Shown here: positions 46,578-56,129 of the stretch, piece after piece
How positions within the stretch are numbered: position 1 is the first letter of the stretch
Layout of the letters: every line of letters starts with the position of its first letter
Assembly: GCF_014851765.1 (NCBI RefSeq)
Contig: NZ_JACVAI010000002.1
Location: 434,001-498,000, forward strand
Direction: 5' to 3'
Length of the DNA stretch: 64,000 bases
From: Pseudomonas sp. PDM04
Lineage (GTDB): Bacteria > Pseudomonadota > Gammaproteobacteria > Pseudomonadales > Pseudomonadaceae
The notes under the pieces: model-generated
The model's input: only the letters and a program-made list of their open reading frames with translations
The model's database searches: none
What the model was told of the DNA's origin: nothing
Translations under genes and position numbers: made by a program

Positions 46578-47231
46578 ATGAACATCCTCCACGTCACTTG
46601 CAGCCCTCGCGGCGAATCGTCCGAAAGCCATCGGCTGTCGAAAACCATCATCGGCTGTCTGCTCCAGGCCAACCCGGCCGCCACGGTCATCAACCGGGTG
46701 GTGGGCGCAACGGCGTTGACGCCCATCGATGAGCCATACGCCATGTCCCAACAGGCGCTCGCCGATGTCACTGAGGCCGGCTCGATTGCCCTGTCGAACG
46801 GGCTGATCGAGGAACTGCAACTGGCCGACGTGCTGGTGATCGCAACGCCGATGCACAACTTCGCCGTGCCAGCGGCGCTCAAGCTCTGGATCGACCATGT
46901 CGCCCGGGTCAGGCGCACGTTCAATGTCGGCGCACAAGGCAAGACCAGCCTGCTGCGCGACCGCCCGGTGTATGTGGCAGTGGCCTCGGGCGGCCGGTTT
47001 TCCGGGTTGACCGCGCGTCAACCGGACTTTCTGACGCCCTACCTGAAGGCTGTACTGGGTATGATCGGGCTGCATGACCTGCATTTCTTCAGCGTCGAAG
47101 GCACCGCCATGGGCCCCGATGCCTTGAACGCTGCTCGGGACCACACGCAGCAGGCAGTGCGGGACCATTTCTCTGCTAACCCATCGGTTGAGGCCAATGC
47201 CCCTTCACAGCCCACACTTTTCAGCGCTTGA
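46578..47231 (+). CDS. azoR: FMN-dependent NADH-azoreductase
   Basis: 217 residues, flavodoxin-like. FMN loop VTCSPRGESSESHRLS, the conserved ATPMHNFAVPAALKLWIDHVARVRRTF, and VAVASGGRFSG, with LKAVLGMIGLHDLHFFSVEG. It reduces quinones and azo compounds by two electrons. Its end overlaps the MocR gene by 35 bases. Confidence 0.88.
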   Translation: MNILHVTCSPRGESSESHRLSKTIIGCLLQANPAATVINRVVGATALTPIDEPYAMSQQALADVTEAGSIALSNGLIEELQLADVLVIATPMHNFAVPAALKLWIDHVARVRRTFNVGAQGKTSLLRDRPVYVAVASGGRFSGLTARQPDFLTPYLKAVLGMIGLHDLHFFSVEGTAMGPDALNAARDHTQQAVRDHFSANPSVEANAPSQPTLFSA

Positions 47232-48615
47232 TCCGACCTCTGAGGACCCGATCTACCGGCAGATCTACTGGCGGTTCCGTGGTGCGATCAGCGACGGGCT
47301 GCTCGTGCCCGGTGACCGGGTGCCAGCGGCCAGGGCCCTGGCGAAAGAGCTTGGCCTGGCACGCGGCACCATCGACACCGCCTATTCACTGCTGACAGCC
47401 GAAGGGTATCTGCTCTCGCGGGGCCAGGCAGGCACCGTGGTGGCTCCCGGGATCAGTCTCGGAAAGCCTCGCGCACAGACAGAACGGTCCCTCGATCCGG
47501 CCACCGGCCCGTCGATCCGACAGAAGGCGCCAGTCCTGCCCTTTCAAATGGCGCTGCCGGCGCTGGACGCCTTTCCGCGCAAGATCTGGTCGCAGATCGG
47601 TGCACGCTGCGTGCGTGCCACACAAATCGCAGACATGGCCAATCCGTCGGTGCTCGGCCTGGAATCCTTGCGCAATGCCATTGCCACTTACCTGCAAGTG
47701 GCACGGGGAATCACCTGCTCGCCCGCGCAGGTGTTCATCACCTCGGGGTATCGCAACAGCCTGGCGTTGATTGCCCATGCCCTGCTCAAGGCTGGCGACC
47801 GTGTACTGGTCGAGGACCCCGGCTACCTGCCGACCCGCCAGTTGCTGGCGCACCTGCAGATCGAAGCGGTTGCGGTACCGGTCGATCAGGAGGGCATGCG
47901 CGTCGAGCACGGGCTGAGCAACACACCGCAAGCCAGGGCGGCGGTCGTCACCCCGGCCCATCAAAGCCCGCTGTGCGTGTCGCTGTCGCTGCCGCGCCGC
48001 CTGCAGTTGCTTGACTGGGCAACTCGCCAACAAACGTGGATCGTCGAGGATGATTACGACGGCGAGTATCGATACGTCAGCCGTCCGCTGCCGGCGCTGA
48101 AAAGCCTGGATCGCGATGGGCGAGTGCTCTACGCCGGCACCTTCAGCAAGGTGCTGTTTCCGGGCATCCGCCTTTCTTACCTGGTGGTGCCGCCAGCGCA
48201 GGTCGAACGCTTCGCCTGCATCAGCGAGACCTTCCTGGGCGGGTGCCCGGAGTTGACGCAAGCCATCGTCGCGACGTTCCTGACAGAAGGCCATTTCGCG
48301 CGCCATATCCAGCGCATGCGCAAACTCTACGGCGAACGCCGCGAGGCCACGGCCCGCGGGCTGAAGAACGTCCTGGGTGAACGCATCCACATCGACCCGC
48401 TGCCCGGCGGCATGCACCTGATCCTGCGCCTGAGGCCCCCGCAGTCTGATCGCGCACTGGTCGAGCGGCTGTTGGCAGCGGGAATCTATGCCGAAGCACT
48501 GAGCGACTGGCACACGCACGACCCCAGCGATTCTGCATTGCTGCTCGGGTTTGCCAATATCGACTCGCAGGCCACCGCTGAACAGTTGGGCCAGCGCATC
48601 CTGGCGTTGATGTAA
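47197..48615 (+). CDS. MocR/PdxR-type regulator (GntR HTH fused to aminotransferase fold)
   Basis: 472 residues. A GntR winged helix (PIYRQIYWRFRGAISDGLLVPGDRVPAARALAKELGLARGTIDTAY) is linked to a class I aminotransferase-like domain with the PLP lysine in YAGTFSKVLFPGIRLSYL and DDYDGEYRY. Such proteins sense PLP or a PLP adduct. It probably regulates azoR, in whose 3' end it starts, and the divergent ahpD-like gene. The ATG at 47197 is preferred to a TTG three codons earlier. Confidence 0.88.
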   Translation: MPLHSPHFSALDPTSEDPIYRQIYWRFRGAISDGLLVPGDRVPAARALAKELGLARGTIDTAYSLLTAEGYLLSRGQAGTVVAPGISLGKPRAQTERSLDPATGPSIRQKAPVLPFQMALPALDAFPRKIWSQIGARCVRATQIADMANPSVLGLESLRNAIATYLQVARGITCSPAQVFITSGYRNSLALIAHALLKAGDRVLVEDPGYLPTRQLLAHLQIEAVAVPVDQEGMRVEHGLSNTPQARAAVVTPAHQSPLCVSLSLPRRLQLLDWATRQQTWIVEDDYDGEYRYVSRPLPALKSLDRDGRVLYAGTFSKVLFPGIRLSYLVVPPAQVERFACISETFLGGCPELTQAIVATFLTEGHFARHIQRMRKLYGERREATARGLKNVLGERIHIDPLPGGMHLILRLRPPQSDRALVERLLAAGIYAEALSDWHTHDPSDSALLLGFANIDSQATAEQLGQRILALM

Positions 48616-48719
48616 CGCGTGGGCCAACGGCATGGCCCAGGCAGACAGCCGGTTCTTGGCCCTGTATCGCCTGGGTGGAACATCGCATCATCGGGATTTG
48701 ACCCACCCGGAAAAAACCG

Positions 48720-49325
48720 ATGCCCAGTCCGTCCCCGCTTCGCAGCATTGCCGTGTTCTCAGGCTCCAACACCGGCTTCAACCCCGCCTACGTCGCAGGC
48801 GCCCAGGCCCTGGGCCGGGAAATCGCCAGGCGCGGCATTCGCCTGATCTACGGCGGCACCGACAAGGGCTTGATGGGCGTCATCGCCGACACCGTGATGA
48901 CCGAGGGCGGTGAAGCGGTCGGCATCATCACCCGACTGCTGTTCGACCTTGGCCATCTTCACCCCCGCCTGACCCGCCACGAAGTGACCCCTGACATGCG
49001 CAGTCGCAAGACACGCATGGCGGAGTCGGCAGACGCGTTCATTGCCCTGCCCGGCGGACTGGGAACGTTCGAAGAATTGTTTGAAGCAGCGACCCTGACG
49101 CAACTCGGAGAACACCACAAAGGTGTCGCCTGCCTGAACATCGGTGATTTTTTCAAACCGGTACGCAGCCTGCTCGACCATGCGGTGCAAGAAGGCTTCA
49201 TGAAAGCGGAGCACAGCCAGATGCTGGTTTTCGATACCGACCCGGCGGCGCTGATCGACGCGCTGGAACAGTGGCAGCCGCCCACCGCGACGAAGTGGAT
49301 TGAATCGCCGCGGTCACGGGTTTAG
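48720..49325 (+). CDS. LOG family protein (nucleotide 5'-monophosphate phosphoribohydrolase)
   Basis: 201 residues. Rossmann-like start SIAVFSGSNTGFNPAYVAGAQALGREIARRGIRLIYGG, the substrate motif RKTRMAESADAFIALPGGLGTFEELFE, which is the PGGxGTxxE signature. The family cleaves cytokinin or purine riboside monophosphates. Convergent with metE; a GAGCCC/GGGCTC hairpin (49344-49360) lies between but lacks a T run. Confidence 0.9.
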   Translation: MPSPSPLRSIAVFSGSNTGFNPAYVAGAQALGREIARRGIRLIYGGTDKGLMGVIADTVMTEGGEAVGIITRLLFDLGHLHPRLTRHEVTPDMRSRKTRMAESADAFIALPGGLGTFEELFEAATLTQLGEHHKGVACLNIGDFFKPVRSLLDHAVQEGFMKAEHSQMLVFDTDPAALIDALEQWQPPTATKWIESPRSRV

Positions 49326-49393
49326 TCGGACTGCCATCGGAGGGAGCCCGGCCAGGGCTCAGGTGCTCCGGCCGGGGTGATGCGAAGGGCCTC

Positions 49394-51682
49394 TTACGCC
49401 CATTCTTTACGCAGTTGGCGGGCCGCTGCGACCATGTGCACCAGAGCCGCTTCGGTCTCCGGCCAGCCGCGGGTTTTCAGGCCACAGTCCGGGTTGACCC
49501 ACAAACGCTCGGCAGGAATGCGCTGGGCTGCCTTGCGCAACAGGTTGGCCATTTCCGGGGCATCCGGCACCCGCGGCGAGTGGATGTCATAGACGCCCGG
49601 ACCGATGTCGTTCGGGTAATCGAAGGCTTCGAAGGCGTCGAGCAGTTCCATGTCCGAACGCGAGGTTTCGATGGTGATCACATCGGCGTCCATGGCCGCG
49701 ATGGATTTGATCACGTCGTTGAACTCGCTGTAGCACATGTGGGTATGGATCTGTGTTTCGTCACGCACACCGCTGGCGGTCAGGCGGAAGGCTTCCACGG
49801 CCCAGTCCAGGTATTGCTGCCAGTCGGCCCGGCGCAGCGGCAGGCCTTCGCGGAACGCGGCTTCGTCGATCTGCACGACCTTGATCCCGGCCGCTTCCAG
49901 GTCCACCACCTCGTCACGCAAGGCCAGGGCCAGTTGTTGGGCCTGGACCTTGCGCGAGACGTCTTCACGAGGGAACGACCACATCAGCATGGTCACGGGA
50001 CCGGTCAGCATGCCTTTCATGACCTTGTCGGTGAGGCCCTGGGCGTAGCGGATCCACTCGACGGTCATGGCGTGCGGACGGCTCAAGTCACCGAAGATCA
50101 CCGCCGGCTTCACGCAACGCGAACCGTAGCTCTGCACCCAGCCGAAACGGGTGAACACGTAGCCGTCGATCTGCTCGGCGAAGTACTCGACCATGTCATT
50201 GCGCTCGGCTTCGCCGTGCACCAGCACATCCAGGCCCAGGCGCTCCTGCACCTGCACTGCATGGCGAATTTCGCTGTGCATGGCTTCGGTGTATTCGGCT
50301 TCGGTGAGTTTGCCCTGCTTGAACGACTGACGCGCCAGACGGATCGAGGCGGTTTGCGGGAACGAACCGATGGTGGTGGTCGGGAACAACGGCAGGTTCA
50401 GGCGCACGCGCTGTTTACCGATACGACCGTCAAACGTCGAATGACGCTGGCTGTCCCTGGCGGTGATGGCGGCGACCCGCGCCTGCACAGACGGTTTGTG
50501 AATCCGTGGCGACGCGGCCCGACTGGCCTGGACCGCACGGCTTCGCGTCAGCGCGTCGAGCACCTTCGGGGCCTCTGGCTCGTTGACGGCCTGGGCCAGG
50601 ACAGCGACTTCTTCACACTTCTGCACGGCGAAGGCCAGCCAGCTTCTCAGTTCGGCATCGAGTTTGTCTTCACGTCCCAGGTCGACCGGGCTGTGCAGCA
50701 GCGAACAGGACGGCGCGACCCACAGGCGATCACCCAGGCGCTCGCTGGCGTGTTGCAGGGTGGCCAGGGCTTGTTCCAGGTCACAGCGCCAGACGTTACG
50801 GCCGTTGACCACGCCCAGCGACAGCACTTTGTAGGCCGGCAGGCGGTCGAGGATGGTGGGGTACTGCTCAGGGGCACGCACCAGGTCGATGTGCAAACCG
50901 TCCACGGGCAGGTTGGCCGCCAGGCCAAGGTTCTCTTCAAGACCGCCAAAATAGGTGGCTACCAGCTTTTTCAGCGGGTCGCGCTGAATCAGGTTGTAGG
51001 CGCGTTCAAAAGCGTTTTTCCAGTCCTGCGGCAGGTCGAGCACCAGGATCGGCTCGTCGATCTGCACCCACTCCACGCCTTGCGCGGCCAGGCGCTGGAA
51101 GATCTGGCCGTAAAGCGGCAACAGGCGATCCAGCAGATCGAGCTTGTCGAAATCGCCGCCCTTGGCCTTGCCCAGCCACAGATACGTCAGCGGCCCGATC
51201 ACCACCGGCTTGACGTTGTGGCCCAGTGCTCGCGCTTCTTCGACCTCTTCGAACAACTGGTCCCAGCCCAGCTGAAAGGATTGATCAACGGTGAATTCCG
51301 GGACCAGGTAATGATAGTTGGTGTCGAACCACTTGGTCATTTCCTGGGCGTGTGCACCGCCACAGCAGCTGTCGCTGACGCCACGGGCCATGCCGAACAG
51401 GGTTTGCAGCGACGCCTGGCCGTCTGCCGGGCGGAAGCGCTCAGGGATCACGCCGAACATCAGGGAATGAGTCAGGACCTGGTCGTACCAGGCGAAATCG
51501 CCGACCGGCAGCAGCTCGATGCCGGCGTTTTTCTGCAAGTCCCAATGGGTCTTGCGCAGTTCACGGCCGACGGCGCGCAGACCGTCTTCGCTCAGTTCGC
51601 CCTTCCAGAACGCTTCCTGTGCTTTCTTCAATTCGCGGTCGCGGCCAATGCGCGGAAATCCAAGGGAATGGGCCAAAGCCAT
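49394..51682 (-). CDS. metE: Cobalamin-independent methionine synthase
   Basis: 762 residues, standard MetE. The N-terminal barrel starts [15 protein letters not shown]; the C-terminal catalytic barrel has [14 protein letters not shown], the zinc ligands in [10 protein letters not shown] (His, Cys) and [12 protein letters not shown] (Cys), and [12 protein letters not shown]. It transfers the methyl group of 5-methyltetrahydropteroyl-triglutamate to homocysteine. The ATG at 51682 gives MALAHSLGF. No cobalamin riboswitch is seen; a TGAG-N5-CTCA dyad lies upstream. Confidence 0.96.
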   Translation of the reverse strand: MALAHSLGFPRIGRDRELKKAQEAFWKGELSEDGLRAVGRELRKTHWDLQKNAGIELLPVGDFAWYDQVLTHSLMFGVIPERFRPADGQASLQTLFGMARGVSDSCCGGAHAQEMTKWFDTNYHYLVPEFTVDQSFQLGWDQLFEEVEEARALGHNVKPVVIGPLTYLWLGKAKGGDFDKLDLLDRLLPLYGQIFQRLAAQGVEWVQIDEPILVLDLPQDWKNAFERAYNLIQRDPLKKLVATYFGGLEENLGLAANLPVDGLHIDLVRAPEQYPTILDRLPAYKVLSLGVVNGRNVWRCDLEQALATLQHASERLGDRLWVAPSCSLLHSPVDLGREDKLDAELRSWLAFAVQKCEEVAVLAQAVNEPEAPKVLDALTRSRAVQASRAASPRIHKPSVQARVAAITARDSQRHSTFDGRIGKQRVRLNLPLFPTTTIGSFPQTASIRLARQSFKQGKLTEAEYTEAMHSEIRHAVQVQERLGLDVLVHGEAERNDMVEYFAEQIDGYVFTRFGWVQSYGSRCVKPAVIFGDLSRPHAMTVEWIRYAQGLTDKVMKGMLTGPVTMLMWSFPREDVSRKVQAQQLALALRDEVVDLEAAGIKVVQIDEAAFREGLPLRRADWQQYLDWAVEAFRLTASGVRDETQIHTHMCYSEFNDVIKSIAAMDADVITIETSRSDMELLDAFEAFDYPNDIGPGVYDIHSPRVPDAPEMANLLRKAAQRIPAERLWVNPDCGLKTRGWPETEAALVHMVAAARQLRKEWA

Positions 51683-51735
51683 GACAAATAACTCCAATGT
51701 GTTGATGGGCGCTATTGTCGACAGTGGCCATGCAG

Positions 51736-51748
51736 TGAGACAAACTCA
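51736..51748. promoter_or_regulatory. TGAG-N5-CTCA dyad upstream of metE
   Basis: TGAGACAAACTCA, about 54 bases before the metE start, has the size and symmetry of the MetR site (TGAA-N5-TTCA) with one change per half. Regulation by MetR is inferred from known metE control. Confidence 0.4.
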
Positions 51749-51798
51749 TTTTAATCCAGATGATCACAAGTTTCTCTCATGATCATGCAATCAGCGCG

Positions 51799-52839
51799 TT
51801 AGTGATGCACCCGGTTACGGCCAGTGCGCTTGGCCTGGTACAGGGCGTCATCGGCGCGGGTCAGCAGGTTGTCCGGTTGCTCGCCCGGTTGCGCGAAGGC
51901 AACGCCAAAGGACGCCGTGATGGTGTCGAGCACCTTGCCATCGCCACGGGCCTTGATCCGCAACGACTGCACTTTCGTGCGCAGTTGCTCGGCGAACGCC
52001 GCCGCGGTGTCCAGGTCGGCGCACTGTTCCAGGATCACGCAGAATTCCTCGCCGCCGTAACGCGCTGCCGTGGCGTGGGCTGGCAGCGAACTGCGCAACA
52101 CCTGCCCGACATGCTTGAGGACCCGGTCACCCAGCGGATGGCCGTACTGGTCGTTGAATTGCTTGAAGTGGTCGATGTCGAGCATGACCAGTGCCACGCC
52201 CTGGGCATCGTTGCTCAGTGCCTGTTCCAGCAGGCGGGTGAACGCCGAGCGATTGAGCAGTTCGGTCAGCCCATCGAGCGTGGCCGCCAGTTGCGCGCGC
52301 TCGAGTTTGCTGCGCAGGCTCCTGATTTCGTTCTGTGCTGAATTGAGCTGGGACAGGAAGCGCTCCTGCTGGCTTTGCATGCGCTGGGTGCTTTGCTGCA
52401 GCTCGCTGAGAATATCCGGCAGGCGCTCGTTGACCGGCGACTCCAGCATCTCGATGCAGCGCCCCAGGCTACTTTGAAAATCAAGGCTGCCCTCGACGCT
52501 GCGGGAAACGTCGCGGTGCATGTCGTCCACCAGGTCGATCGCCTGCTGCTGACCGGCGCGCGCCTCTTCCAGCTCGTCGCGAATGATGTAGTCGCGAAAC
52601 AGCCGGGTGGCGGACTCCGGCGGAAAGCCGTCGAAGTCCCTGACCACCCGGTCCAGATGACGATTGAGTTCGCTGTCCAGGCCTTTGCTGTAGGTGTACC
52701 ACAGCGCGTAATGCACCGGATTGGGCGGGATGTTGTGCCGCACCATCAACGGGACGGCTTGTTTGAGCAGCGCCGCGGCCTCGCGGGAATCTTCCGGGTA
52801 CAGCGCCAGCGCAGTCGCACGCGTCTCTATTTGGCTCAT
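51799..52839 (-). CDS. Diguanylate cyclase (GGDEF)
   Basis: 346 residues. The N-terminal half is helical without membrane segments (HNIPPNPVHYALWYTYSKGLDSELNRHL), then a coiled coil (about 135-185) and a GGDEF domain with DGLTELLNRSAF, DIDHFKQFNDQYGH and the active-site RYGGEEF. The RxxD inhibitory site five residues before GGEEF is absent (LPAH there), so product inhibition through the classic I-site is not expected. A cytoplasmic cyclic-di-GMP synthase. The start at 52839 (MSQIET) is preferred to an upstream one without a ribosome site. Confidence 0.9.
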   Translation of the reverse strand: MSQIETRATALALYPEDSREAAALLKQAVPLMVRHNIPPNPVHYALWYTYSKGLDSELNRHLDRVVRDFDGFPPESATRLFRDYIIRDELEEARAGQQQAIDLVDDMHRDVSRSVEGSLDFQSSLGRCIEMLESPVNERLPDILSELQQSTQRMQSQQERFLSQLNSAQNEIRSLRSKLERAQLAATLDGLTELLNRSAFTRLLEQALSNDAQGVALVMLDIDHFKQFNDQYGHPLGDRVLKHVGQVLRSSLPAHATAARYGGEEFCVILEQCADLDTAAAFAEQLRTKVQSLRIKARGDGKVLDTITASFGVAFAQPGEQPDNLLTRADDALYQAKRTGRNRVHH

Positions 52840-52947
52840 GTCATCACTGTGGTTGTTAATGATAGGCAAATGCAAAACCCGCCGAGCATAACCAGACATG
52901 AGGCAAACAGCCATCCCTCTTCGGTGTTAGTCCTGCACGCTGGCGTA

Positions 52948-53967
52948 TCAGCTGCCGGCATCACCGTGGGCTTCTTCGAAGAAGTAGTCCTTCCAGCTCT
53001 GCGCCTTGTTTTTCAGCACGCCCAGTTCCTGCAATTTCTCGGCGTAGACCGCCGTGCGCTGCGGCACCACCGTGAAGTTGATTTCCGGGTCGTTGACGAT
53101 GCTTTCGACCAGTTCCAGCGGCAGTTTCGATTGCTCGACGCGGATGTAGGTCTTGGCGGCGGCGGACTTGTCGGCCTTGATGATCTTCTCCGCCTCGGCC
53201 AGTGCGTCGTAGAACGCCTTGTAGGTTTTCGGGTTTTCGTCGTGGAATTTTTCGGTGGTGTACAGCACGTTGAAGGTCGCCTGGCCGCCCAGCACGTCGT
53301 AGGAACTCAGCACCTTGTGCACGTTGGGGTTCTGCAATTCCTGGTATTGGAACGGCGGGCTGGAGAAGTGCGAGTTGATCTCCGAACCACCGGCAATCAA
53401 TGCCGCCGTGGCGTCCGGATGGGCCAGGCTGATGGAAATGTCGTCGAATTTCTTGTACTGCTCGTTGCCGAACTGCCTGGCCGTTTCGATCTGCAAGGTG
53501 CGGGACTGGAACCCGACCCCGGCCGCCGGCACGGCGATGCGATCCTTGCTGGAGAAGTCCTTGAGCGTCTTCACGTTCGGGTTGTTGGTCAGCAGGTAGT
53601 TGGGCATCGAACCCAGCGAAGCGATGGCCTTGACGTTCTGCTTGCCCTTGGTGCGGTCCCAGATGGTCAACATCGGCGGCACACCCGCCGACACCACGTC
53701 CAGGGCGCCGGCCAGCAGTGCCTCGTTCATCGCCGTGGCGCCGGAAATGCTGTTCCAGTCGACCTTGATGTCCAGGCCCTGGGCCTTGCCGTGCTTCTCG
53801 ATGAGTTGCTGGTCGCGCACCACATCCAGAATCAGGTAACCGATACCGAATTGCTGGGCAATGCTGATCTTGCCTTCAGCCTGCGCGCCGGGGCTGAGCA
53901 GTGCGCTCACGGCGGCCAGTGACGCCGCCAGAAGGGTCAATGCCGAACGCTTGTGGGGAGTTGCCAT
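52948..53967 (-). CDS. ABC transporter substrate-binding protein (TauA/SsuA/nitrate type)
   Basis: 339 residues with a signal peptide ending GAQA. The mature start GKISIAQQFGIGYLILDVVRDQQLIEKHG and the VDWNSISGATAMNEALLAGALDVVSAGVPPML stretch belong to the NMT1/TauA group that binds sulfonates, sulfate esters or related anions. It is last in the leftward cluster, separated by 207 AT-rich bases from the permease, so it may have its own promoter. Confidence 0.87.
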   Translation of the reverse strand: MATPHKRSALTLLAASLAAVSALLSPGAQAEGKISIAQQFGIGYLILDVVRDQQLIEKHGKAQGLDIKVDWNSISGATAMNEALLAGALDVVSAGVPPMLTIWDRTKGKQNVKAIASLGSMPNYLLTNNPNVKTLKDFSSKDRIAVPAAGVGFQSRTLQIETARQFGNEQYKKFDDISISLAHPDATAALIAGGSEINSHFSSPPFQYQELQNPNVHKVLSSYDVLGGQATFNVLYTTEKFHDENPKTYKAFYDALAEAEKIIKADKSAAAKTYIRVEQSKLPLELVESIVNDPEINFTVVPQRTAVYAEKLQELGVLKNKAQSWKDYFFEEAHGDAGS

Positions 53968-54062
53968 GAAATGCTCGCTATAAGTCAGGGGTGGACCAAT
54001 GATGGCCGAATGATTTCGCGGCCTGCCGTGGAGAGTGATAGTGCATGAAAATACTTAGGCAA

Positions 54063-54079
54063 AATAATTCTTAATTATT
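54063..54079. promoter_or_regulatory. AT-rich inverted repeat before the substrate-binding gene
   Basis: AATAATT-CTT-AATTATT in a strikingly AT-rich stretch (about 54045-54115) of an otherwise GC-rich genome, between the permease gene and the binding-protein gene. It suits a CysB-like or other starvation regulator site and a promoter; the factor is unknown. The rest of this gap holds GC hairpins but no gene. Confidence 0.35.
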
Positions 54080-54174
54080 ATTTGTTTATTCCTTAATGAA
54101 ATATAAAAGACACCATTCATTCCCCGGGACGCCGGGCAAGGATTGGCCCCCGGCGCCCGCCGATGCGGGGCCTA

Positions 54175-54930
54175 TCAGGCCGGTGACCAGCGTCGATGCA
54201 GCCCACGCGCCAGGGCATCCAGGGCAAACCCGAGCACGCCAATCAACAGCACCATCGCCATCAGCTCGGAGTACGCCAGCCGGTCTCGGGTATCGAGGAT
54301 GAAGTAGCCCAGGCCCGCACTGACTCCGAGCATTTCGCAGGGCACCAGCACGATCCACAGGATGCCGATGGACAGGCGCACTCCGGTCAACACATGGCCG
54401 AGCACGCCGGGCAGGATCACCTTGCGCAGGGTTTCCCAACGCGTCGCGCTGAGGCTGCGGCTCAGTTGCAGCCAGCGCGGGTCGAGCTGGCGCACCCCGG
54501 CGGCGGTGTTGAGCAGGATCGGCCAGATCGCGGCGAAGGTCAGCAGGAAGTAGATCGGCTGGTCGCCCACGCCCATCAACATCACCACCACCGGCATCCA
54601 CGACAGCGGCGAGATCATTCGCAGGAACTGAAACGCCGGGGTGGTCGCCGCCTCCAAATGGCGATAGCTGCCCACCAGCAACCCCAGCGGCACGCCGATC
54701 AGCAGCGCCAGCAGCAGCCCCACCAGAATGCGCTGGAGGCTGACGAACACGTGCTCGTACAGCTCGCCTCGCCCCAGCAGTTCCATCAGGCTGGCCAGGG
54801 TCGCCTCGGGTGCGAAGCGCGCCGCCAACCCATCGGCGCTGCCGAACAGCCGCACGCCGAGCCACCACAAAAGCAGCAGGCACAGCAGCCCCGCCACACC
54901 CAACAGCCACGATGAGAGATGCTTGCCCAT
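54175..54930 (-). CDS. ABC transporter permease (SsuC/TauC type)
   Basis: 251 residues, about six membrane helices. The EAA-type loop is QLSRSLSATRWETLRKVILPGVLGHVLTGVRLSIGILWIVLVPCEMLG, typical of sulfonate/nitrate permeases. Start overlaps the stop of the binding-protein gene (TGATG at 54928-54932). It forms the channel for the binding proteins encoded on either side. Confidence 0.88.
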   Translation of the reverse strand: MGKHLSSWLLGVAGLLCLLLLWWLGVRLFGSADGLAARFAPEATLASLMELLGRGELYEHVFVSLQRILVGLLLALLIGVPLGLLVGSYRHLEAATTPAFQFLRMISPLSWMPVVVMLMGVGDQPIYFLLTFAAIWPILLNTAAGVRQLDPRWLQLSRSLSATRWETLRKVILPGVLGHVLTGVRLSIGILWIVLVPCEMLGVSAGLGYFILDTRDRLAYSELMAMVLLIGVLGFALDALARGLHRRWSPA

Positions 54931-56129
54931 CAGGCGCCGAACTCTTCGCTGCGTTCGAAACTGTCCGGCAGGCCGAACGCCTTCAAGCCTCCGACGGCTG
55001 CAATGGCGTTGCGCACGAAACGGTCGTCCACCAGGTCACGGGCCGCGGCCTGCGGGTCAAGGCTGGCGAGGAAGCCCTTGTCGCCTTCGATCAGCGTGTC
55101 CTTGAGGCGCCTGACCAGCTCTTCGGTGTAGCTGGGGAACGGGTATGGCTGGAAGTCGATGCGCTGCTCATCCCAGTGGCTGTGCTGGATCGCGCCGCTG
55201 GCCAGGTATTGCTCGCGGTCGGATGCCGCCGGTGCCAGCACTCGATTCAACACCGGTTGAGCGTGCGGTGTGTAGCGGTTGGCGCCGTCCTTGGACAGCA
55301 GCCTGGCGGCTTCTTCGCGGTGGTCGCGGGTCCACAGTTGCGCCTTGACGATGGCGTTCACCACTTTCTGCGACCACTCGGGACGGTTGTTCAGGTCCTG
55401 CTCGTGCATGAACACCACGCAGCAGGCGTGATTGCGCCAGATGTCGCCGGTAAAGCGTTGCACCCGACCGACCTTGAGGTCTTCGGCCAGGGCGTTGAAC
55501 GGCTCGGCGACGATGTAGCCGGCGATGCGTTTGCTGGCCAGGGCTGGCGGCATGTCCGAGGGCGCCAGCACCACCAGGTTGACTTCGTTCGGCGCCAGCA
55601 CGGCGCTGGCCGATTTGCTCACCGGGACCAGCCCGTGATCGCGGAACAACTGTTGCACCACCACATTGTGAATCGAGTACCAGAACGGAATCGCCACCGA
55701 TTGCCCGCCCAGCTGCCTGACCTCGGTAATGCCCGGCGCCACCGTCAGGCCCGAGCCGCCCACATGATTCCAGGCCACGACCTTGGCCGGCACCTTGCTG
55801 CCATAACGTGCCCACACGGTCATTGGCGACAACAGGTGAATCACGTTGACCTGACCGGAGATGAACGCCTCGATCACTTGCGCCCAACTGCGCAACAGCA
55901 CCGGCCGCTCGGCCTGAATGCCCTCGGCTTCGAACAGGCCGTTGTTATGCGCCACCAGCAATGGCGTGGCGTCGGTGATCGGCAGGTAGCCGATGCGCAC
56001 CGGCGCGTTGGGGTCCGAGGCGGCGCGGGCCTGCAGGCTGTTGAGCAGCGGCAGCGCGCCGCCGGCGGTCAGCAAGGCGCTGAGTTTGAGGAAGTCACGA
56101 CGTGTGTGGGTGAAGTCGTCCAGGCACAT
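54930..56129 (-). CDS. Tat-exported ABC substrate-binding protein (NrtA/SsuA-like)
   Basis: 399 residues. TRRDFLKLSALLTAGGALPLL is a twin-arginine signal. The mature part (VRIGYLPITDATPLLVAHNNGLFEAEGIQ, WAQVIEAFISGQVNVIHLLSPMTVW) is of the NrtA/SsuA family. This gives the cluster two binding proteins, one Tat- and one Sec-exported. The ATG at 56129 lies inside the ATPase gene end (35-base overlap). Confidence 0.87.
   Translation of the reverse strand: MCLDDFTHTRRDFLKLSALLTAGGALPLLNSLQARAASDPNAPVRIGYLPITDATPLLVAHNNGLFEAEGIQAERPVLLRSWAQVIEAFISGQVNVIHLLSPMTVWARYGSKVPAKVVAWNHVGGSGLTVAPGITEVRQLGGQSVAIPFWYSIHNVVVQQLFRDHGLVPVSKSASAVLAPNEVNLVVLAPSDMPPALASKRIAGYIVAEPFNALAEDLKVGRVQRFTGDIWRNHACCVVFMHEQDLNNRPEWSQKVVNAIVKAQLWTRDHREEAARLLSKDGANRYTPHAQPVLNRVLAPAASDREQYLASGAIQHSHWDEQRIDFQPYPFPSYTEELVRRLKDTLIEGDKGFLASLDPQAAARDLVDDRFVRNAIAAVGGLKAFGLPDSFERSEEFGA

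Noticed and set aside
49415..51691. 758-residue frame antisense to metE
   Set aside because: High-GC codon bias opens the antisense frame; the protein is low in hydrophobic order and matches no family, while metE is unmistakable.
51683..51798. Cobalamin riboswitch before metE
   Set aside because: Only 116 bases are available and no B12-box or fitting structure is seen; a MetR-like dyad is present instead.
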